DNA of 10,773 nucleotides from an uncultured Oscillospiraceae bacterium. Its GTDB lineage: Bacteria > Bacillota > Clostridia > Oscillospirales > Oscillospiraceae. How positions within the stretch are numbered: the stretch's first letter is position 1; each line of letters begins with the position of its first letter. A model generated the notes under the pieces. The model was given only the letters and a program-made list of their open reading frames with translations. It was not told where the DNA came from and searched no databases. A program made the translations under genes and the position numbers. Shown one piece after another: positions 6,536 to 10,773 of this stretch. The stretch lies in contig CAAGIT010000115.1 of assembly GCA_900769995.1 (NCBI GenBank), positions 1-10,773 of the forward strand, written 5' to 3'.

Positions 6536-7494
6536 GTAAAAACGTAACGAATCAGCTCACCGACACCCAAATGGGCGACAAGTGGCGCGAAATCGACAAG
6601 CTGGAAGCCTCGCTTCCGAAGAAGCCTGCAAAAAAGCGCCTTGTCGGCATGAAATTCCGGCGTGTTTTCGGTAATACCACGGGTCAGATCTTCCTGACGA
6701 TCTTATCGATCATCTGGATCATTCCCCTCCTTTACCTGCTGATCCAGTCCTTCCGCGGTGAGCCGGGCGCATGGTCTCCCACCTTTTTCCCGCGGGAGTG
6801 GACGCTGGATAACTACAAGCGGCTTTTCACGGAAACCCATTTCCTGCAATGGTATGGCAATACGCTTCTGGTTTCGGTCTGCTCCTGCACGATTACCGCG
6901 ATTTTCGTCCTCTCGGTTGCCTATGCCTTCTCCCGCGTGAAGTTTAGGGCAAGAAAGCCGATGATGAATGCGATGCTGATTATGGGTATGTTCCCCGGAT
7001 TCATGTCGATGACCGCAGTTTACTTCCTGCTCAAGATCATCCTTCCGAACAACTATCAGTCCCTGGTCAGCTTGATTCTTGTGTATTCTGCGGGTGCAGC
7101 CCTGAGCTACTATATCGCCAAGGGCTTCTTTGATACGGTTCCAAAATCCCTTGACGAGGCTGCCAGAATTGATGGCGCCTCCAGATTCCGCACCTTCTAT
7201 AAAATCATTCTCCCGCTGAGTAAGTCTATCGTTATTTACACGATTCTCACAAGCTTCATCGCCCCCTGGTGTGACTACATTTTTGTATCCTTCATCATGT
7301 CGGGTGTGCCGGATATCGGAAAATATACCGTTTCCCTCGGTATGTACAAGTGGCTCGAGCGTGAGATGATTCAGCAGTATTTCACCACCTTCTGCGCAGC
7401 GGCGGTTGTCGTTGCCACGCCGATCACGATTCTCTTCATGTGGCTCCAGAAATACTATGTCGAGGGCGTTACAGGCGGCGCGGTTAAGGGCTAA
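6532..7494 (+). CDS. malG: Maltodextrin ABC transporter permease, MalG-type
   Basis: 320 residues; the second membrane subunit, pairing with MalF. After a polar, charged cytoplasmic N-terminus (~1-47) come six predicted membrane segments starting at ~52-72. The EAA loop DEAARIDGASRFRTFYKIILP begins at residue 208 and docks on the ATPase. The C-terminus ends with WLQKYYVEGVTGGAVKG, the classic MalG ending; in E. coli MalG the C-terminal tail reaches into the ATPase dimer, and the matching GxxxGAVKG ending suggests the same here. The ATG overlaps the malF stop, with AAAGGAGAGG about 12 bases upstream of it inside malF. A 9-base gap leads to the amylase gene. Length is slightly above the usual ~280 because of the N-terminal tail. 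Confidence 0.94.
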   Translation: MSKNVTNQLTDTQMGDKWREIDKLEASLPKKPAKKRLVGMKFRRVFGNTTGQIFLTILSIIWIIPLLYLLIQSFRGEPGAWSPTFFPREWTLDNYKRLFTETHFLQWYGNTLLVSVCSCTITAIFVLSVAYAFSRVKFRARKPMMNAMLIMGMFPGFMSMTAVYFLLKIILPNNYQSLVSLILVYSAGAALSYYIAKGFFDTVPKSLDEAARIDGASRFRTFYKIILPLSKSIVIYTILTSFIAPWCDYIFVSFIMSGVPDIGKYTVSLGMYKWLEREMIQQYFTTFCAAAVVVATPITILFMWLQKYYVEGVTGGAVKG

Positions 7495-7503
7495 GCAGAG
7501 CGT

Positions 7504-9078
7504 ATGAAAAAGAAATGCATAAGAATTCTTGCGTTCCTGCTTGCAGTCTGCATGATACTTCCCGCGCTTTCCGCCTGCGATTCGGAGGAGGAACAGCCGG
7601 TGCAGCTCAATGTGATAGATGACCGGTACAGAAACTGGTATGAAATCTATGTCGGCAGCTTCTGGGATACCAACAACGACGGCATAGGCGATCTGAACGG
7701 TGTCACTGCCAAGCTTGATTATATCAAGGAAATGGGCTTTAACGGCATCTGGCTGATGCCCATTCATCCGTCTCCCACATATCACAAATATGATGTCAAC
7801 GACTATTATGCGATCGATCCGGATTACGGTACGCTTGCAGACCTCGACAACCTGATTTCCGAGGCGCATAAGCGCGGCATCCGCGTGATCCTCGATCTGG
7901 TTGTGAATCATTCAAGCTCTGACCACCCGTGGTTCAAAGAGGCGTGCCAGTACATCAGGGAAAATGGTCAGCCCGGCGGCGAATACGGAGATTACTATAA
8001 TTTCCAAACCACGAAGGAGCCTGATTATGAGCCGGTTTCCGGAACGGACTACTATTACGAGGCGCGGTTTTGGAGCGGCATGCCCGACCTGAACCTTGAC
8101 AGCGAAAACGTCAGAGCTGAGATTTCCGAAATTATGCGGTTCTGGCTGGTGGATCATGAGGTTGACGGCTTCCGTCTGGATGCGGTAACGAGCTATTACA
8201 CCGGTTCCATTCCTCAGAATATCGCGTTTCTCTCATGGCTCAACACGGAGGCAAAGTCCATCAAGGAAGATGCCTATATCGTGGGCGAGGCATGGCTGAG
8301 CTCGGATTACGCGATCAACGAGTATTATCAGAGCGGCTGTGATTCCTTCTTCCTCTTTACGGGCGCGCAGGCGACCGGCAGTATCGCGACCCTCGTGAAG
8401 CAGAATAACGGCAGGGAGCTTGGAAAGCTCATGGTAAAGCTGCAGGAAACCTATACGACAGGGATCCTTGCGCCGTTCCTCGGAAATCACGACACCATGC
8501 GACCGGGCAGCTTTATGCCGGGCGAGGAAAGAGTGAAGATGGCGGGCGGAGTTCTTGCCATGATGAACGGCGGCTGCTTCGTCTACTATGGAGAAGAGAT
8601 CGGCATGATCAGCAAGGGCGGCAACAATTCCGACCCTGCAAAGCGGATCGCGATGAAATGGCAGGCGGACAACATCTATGAGGGCTGCTGCTACATCTCT
8701 CCGGAAAACACGCCCGTGGACGAGACAAGCTATCTTTATCCGTCTGCGGCAGAACAGCAGAAGGATGAGAACAGCATTCTCAACTACTATAAGAGGGCAA
8801 TGCAGCTCAGAAATATGTTCCCCGCGATTGCAAGAGGAACGGTGGAGGATCATTCGCCGGAGGATAATTACTACATTTGTGTGATTACCAAAACCTATGG
8901 CGGTGAGAAGATCACGATTGTTTTGAATCTTGACGAATGGGAACAAAAGGTCACGCTTGACAAGGCACTCGGATGCAGCAAAATTGTCGGCGATCTTTAT
9001 GTTGACAACGCGCAAAAAGCAGAATATGAAGACGGCACTCTGGTGCTTCCTCCCTATTCTATTGTAATCTTAAAATGA
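7504..9078 (+). CDS. GH13 alpha-amylase-like glucanohydrolase, lipoprotein
   Basis: 524 residues. The signal peptide ends at the lipobox LSAC with Cys25, so the enzyme is predicted to be tethered to the outer face of the membrane. The (beta/alpha)8 barrel starts at WYEIYVGSFWDTNNDGIGDL. Conserved regions are DLVVNHSS (Asp131, Asn135, His136), VDGFRLDAV with nucleophile Asp226, YIVGEAW with acid/base Glu262, and FLGNHDTM with Asp330; the catalytic set is complete. The fifth conserved region reads MPDLN (193-197), which is characteristic of the group intermediate between oligo-1,6-glucosidases (QPDLN) and neopullulanases (MPKLN), now GH13_36. That group includes lipoprotein alpha-amylases. The last ~90 residues fit domain C, ending in YSIVILK. 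It probably shortens starch or dextrin next to MalE. The ribosome site is weak (GCAGAG, 5 bases after the malG stop), suggesting coupling to malG. Exact substrate and product size cannot be read from sequence. Confidence 0.93.
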   Translation: MKKKCIRILAFLLAVCMILPALSACDSEEEQPVQLNVIDDRYRNWYEIYVGSFWDTNNDGIGDLNGVTAKLDYIKEMGFNGIWLMPIHPSPTYHKYDVNDYYAIDPDYGTLADLDNLISEAHKRGIRVILDLVVNHSSSDHPWFKEACQYIRENGQPGGEYGDYYNFQTTKEPDYEPVSGTDYYYEARFWSGMPDLNLDSENVRAEISEIMRFWLVDHEVDGFRLDAVTSYYTGSIPQNIAFLSWLNTEAKSIKEDAYIVGEAWLSSDYAINEYYQSGCDSFFLFTGAQATGSIATLVKQNNGRELGKLMVKLQETYTTGILAPFLGNHDTMRPGSFMPGEERVKMAGGVLAMMNGGCFVYYGEEIGMISKGGNNSDPAKRIAMKWQADNIYEGCCYISPENTPVDETSYLYPSAAEQQKDENSILNYYKRAMQLRNMFPAIARGTVEDHSPEDNYYICVITKTYGGEKITIVLNLDEWEQKVTLDKALGCSKIVGDLYVDNAQKAEYEDGTLVLPPYSIVILK

Positions 9079-9093
9079 TGAGGTGAAAATATA

Positions 9094-10773
9094 ATGGCAA
9101 GCTTATCGCTGAAACATATTTTCAAGGTGTATGACGGTGGAGTTAAGGCGGTCAACGATTTTTGCATGGACATCGAGGATAAGGAGTTCATCGTCTTTGT
9201 TGGCCCGTCCGGCTGCGGCAAATCGACCACGCTGCGTATGATTGCGGGTCTTGAGGAGATCACCGCCGGTGAGCTTCAGATCGACGGCGAAGTGGTGAAC
9301 GACTATGAGCCCAAGGACAGAAATATCGCCATGGTGTTTCAGAACTATGCGCTCTATCCCCACATGACCGTTTATGAGAACATGGCGTTCGCGCTTAGAA
9401 CCGCCCATGTTCCCAATGAGATCGTGCACCAGAAGGTGACCGAGGCCGCAGAAATCCTCGGCATTACGGAATACCTTGAGAGAAAGCCAAAGGCTCTTTC
9501 CGGTGGCCAGCGTCAGAGAGTTGCACTCGGACGTGCCATTGTCCGTCAGCCGAAGGTATTTCTTCTTGACGAGCCGCTTTCCAACCTGGATGCCAAGCTT
9601 CGCGCGGCAATGAGAGCGGAAATTTCCAGACTGCATCAGCGACTTGGTACGACCTTTATCTATGTTACGCACGATCAGGTTGAGGCGATGACCATGGGTA
9701 CCCGTATCGTCGTTATGAAGGATGGCTTTGTCCAGCAGATCGATTCTCCGATGAATCTCTATAAATACCCGGACAATATGTTCGTTGCGGGCTTTATCGG
9801 AACGCCCCAGATGAACTTCCTGGAGGGTGTTATCGACAAGAACGGCGAGAATGTATGCTTCCGGCTGAACTGCGGAACGGAAGTTCGTATGAAGTACGAA
9901 CAGGCGGATAAAATTCCTCTCCGGTATATGGACGGCACCAAAAAGGTTGTGTTTGGCGTAAGACCCGACGATGTGAGAATCGCAGAGCCGGATGCGGCCG
10001 ACAAAGACGAATGGTCCGCGGCAAAGGCGGTCGTTACCGTTGTTGAGATCCTTGGCAACGAGGCACTCATTTATGCGAACCTGAATGTAAACAATCCTGA
10101 TGATCCCGAGGGTTCTATCATTATCAAGGGTAATCCGGATTTCAGTGTTCACACCGACGACATCATCGACATCGAGATCTCGCTGCGTAAGTTCCATGTG
10201 TTTGATAAGGAAACCGAGAAGAGTATCCGAAAGAGAATACCGGAACAGAATATCACCAATGTGGACATCGTGAATCATACGATCAAAATTGCCGGCGAAA
10301 CCTTTGTTCCGCCGCACGCCATCGCAACCGAAGGCGAGCATCGGAATGTTGAGCTTTACATGCCGGTGTCTGCCCTTACGATCGGCTCCGGTGCGGGCAA
10401 AGCGAAGATTCAGCGGATCGAGAGCATCGGGAATCAGACGCTTTACGTCCTCAATGTGAACGGTACAACGCTGTTCTCCCTCGAAAACGGCGCTCCGAGG
10501 TATCAGAACGGTGCGGTTGTGAGCTTTGATATTGATATGTGCAAGATCTCTGTTCCTGCCTGCAATATTGAGCCTATCCATACGCTCAATTCCATTGATG
10601 GTGAGTTTATAAAGGAGAAGATCTCCAGAAAGAATTATGAATTCTATCTCCGGCTTGCCGGCCATAAGCTTTGCCCGACGGAAAGAATTTGCGCAAAGCT
10701 CTTTAGCTGCAAGGGAACAAAGATCTTCAAGACTCCCTTGAATTATTCGTTCGATGCTTCTGCCATTACGGCG
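9094..10773 (+). CDS. msmX: MsmX/MalK/UgpC-type sugar ABC transporter ATPase with C-terminal extension (3' end outside window)
   Basis: 560 residues are visible with no stop before the window end. ATPase domain: Walker A GPSGCGKST (37-45), Q-loop Gln83 in MVFQNYALYPHMT, signature LSGGQRQR (135-142), Walker B FLLDEP with Asp159 and Glu160, D-loop SNLD, H-loop His193. The ATPase looks fully competent. A TOBE/MOP regulatory domain follows (~240-375), ending in RKFHVFDKETEKSI, which is where family members normally stop (about 370 residues). Here at least 185 more residues follow. In them AKIQRIESIGNQTLYVL (~435-451) mirrors AVVTVVEILGNEALIYA of the first TOBE domain, so the tail looks like a second TOBE-like domain plus further sequence. 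GAGGTG (9080-9085) lies 8 bases before the ATG; the gap after the amylase is 15 bases. Probable partner of MalF-MalG. In many Firmicutes this ATPase is encoded away from the permeases. Confidence 0.92.
   Translation, partial: MASLSLKHIFKVYDGGVKAVNDFCMDIEDKEFIVFVGPSGCGKSTTLRMIAGLEEITAGELQIDGEVVNDYEPKDRNIAMVFQNYALYPHMTVYENMAFALRTAHVPNEIVHQKVTEAAEILGITEYLERKPKALSGGQRQRVALGRAIVRQPKVFLLDEPLSNLDAKLRAAMRAEISRLHQRLGTTFIYVTHDQVEAMTMGTRIVVMKDGFVQQIDSPMNLYKYPDNMFVAGFIGTPQMNFLEGVIDKNGENVCFRLNCGTEVRMKYEQADKIPLRYMDGTKKVVFGVRPDDVRIAEPDAADKDEWSAAKAVVTVVEILGNEALIYANLNVNNPDDPEGSIIIKGNPDFSVHTDDIIDIEISLRKFHVFDKETEKSIRKRIPEQNITNVDIVNHTIKIAGETFVPPHAIATEGEHRNVELYMPVSALTIGSGAGKAKIQRIESIGNQTLYVLNVNGTTLFSLENGAPRYQNGAVVSFDIDMCKISVPACNIEPIHTLNSIDGEFIKEKISRKNYEFYLRLAGHKLCPTERICAKLFSCKGTKIFKTPLNYSFDASAITA

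Noticed and set aside
9103..10665. 520-codon open frame on the - strand, opposite the ATPase
   Set aside because: The + strand reads every ABC ATPase motif in order. The antisense frame is a shadow, although its length could mislead an automatic caller because the real gene lacks a stop within the window.

Overview
The window is one co-directional block (all genes on the + strand) from what looks like a Gram-positive anaerobe of the Clostridia, probably an Oscillospiraceae/Ruminococcaceae-type gut bacterium. The evidence is three short lipoprotein signal peptides with lipoboxes, AGGAGG-type ribosome binding sites, moderate GC content, MsmX/MalEFG-type Firmicutes transporter proteins, and no outer-membrane components. 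The taxon is inferred; there is no rRNA or other marker gene here.

The theme is use of starch or other alpha-glucans. Bases 3-1307 are the C-terminal part of a type I pullulanase, an alpha-1,6 debranching enzyme, whose start lies outside the window. It ends at a strong intrinsic terminator (1317-1354). A 240-base gap follows, holding a concentric inverted repeat (1354-1407) and a near-consensus sigma-A promoter (1443-1471) that starts a second transcription unit.

That unit runs to the window end: (1) 1547-3262, a lipoprotein with one InlB-type beta-grasp repeat and four tandem beta-rich modules, proposed as a starch-binding surface protein; (2) 3343-4629, a MalE-like maltodextrin-binding lipoprotein; (3) 4991-6535, MalF-like permease starting at TTG; (4) 6532-7494, MalG-like permease; (5) 7504-9078, a GH13 alpha-amylase-like lipoprotein with the MPDLN motif of the intermediate GH13_36-type group; (6) 9094-10773, an MsmX/MalK-type ATPase that runs off the end and carries at least 185 residues beyond the usual family C-terminus.

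The proposed division of labour is: the multimodular lipoprotein holds glucan at the cell surface, the lipid-anchored amylase and the pullulanase cut it, MalE captures the oligosaccharides, and MalF-MalG with the dedicated ATPase import them. Hairpins sit after gene 1 (3281-3312) and after malE (4657-4702 and 4813-4848). They should act as partial terminators, giving far more binding protein than permease. The 361-base malE-malF gap is unusually structured, with four hairpins in a row and an alternative pairing. The two most interesting items are that gap and the C-terminal extension of the ATPase, which looks like a second TOBE/MOP-type domain. I saw no tRNA, rRNA, CRISPR, transposase or phage gene.
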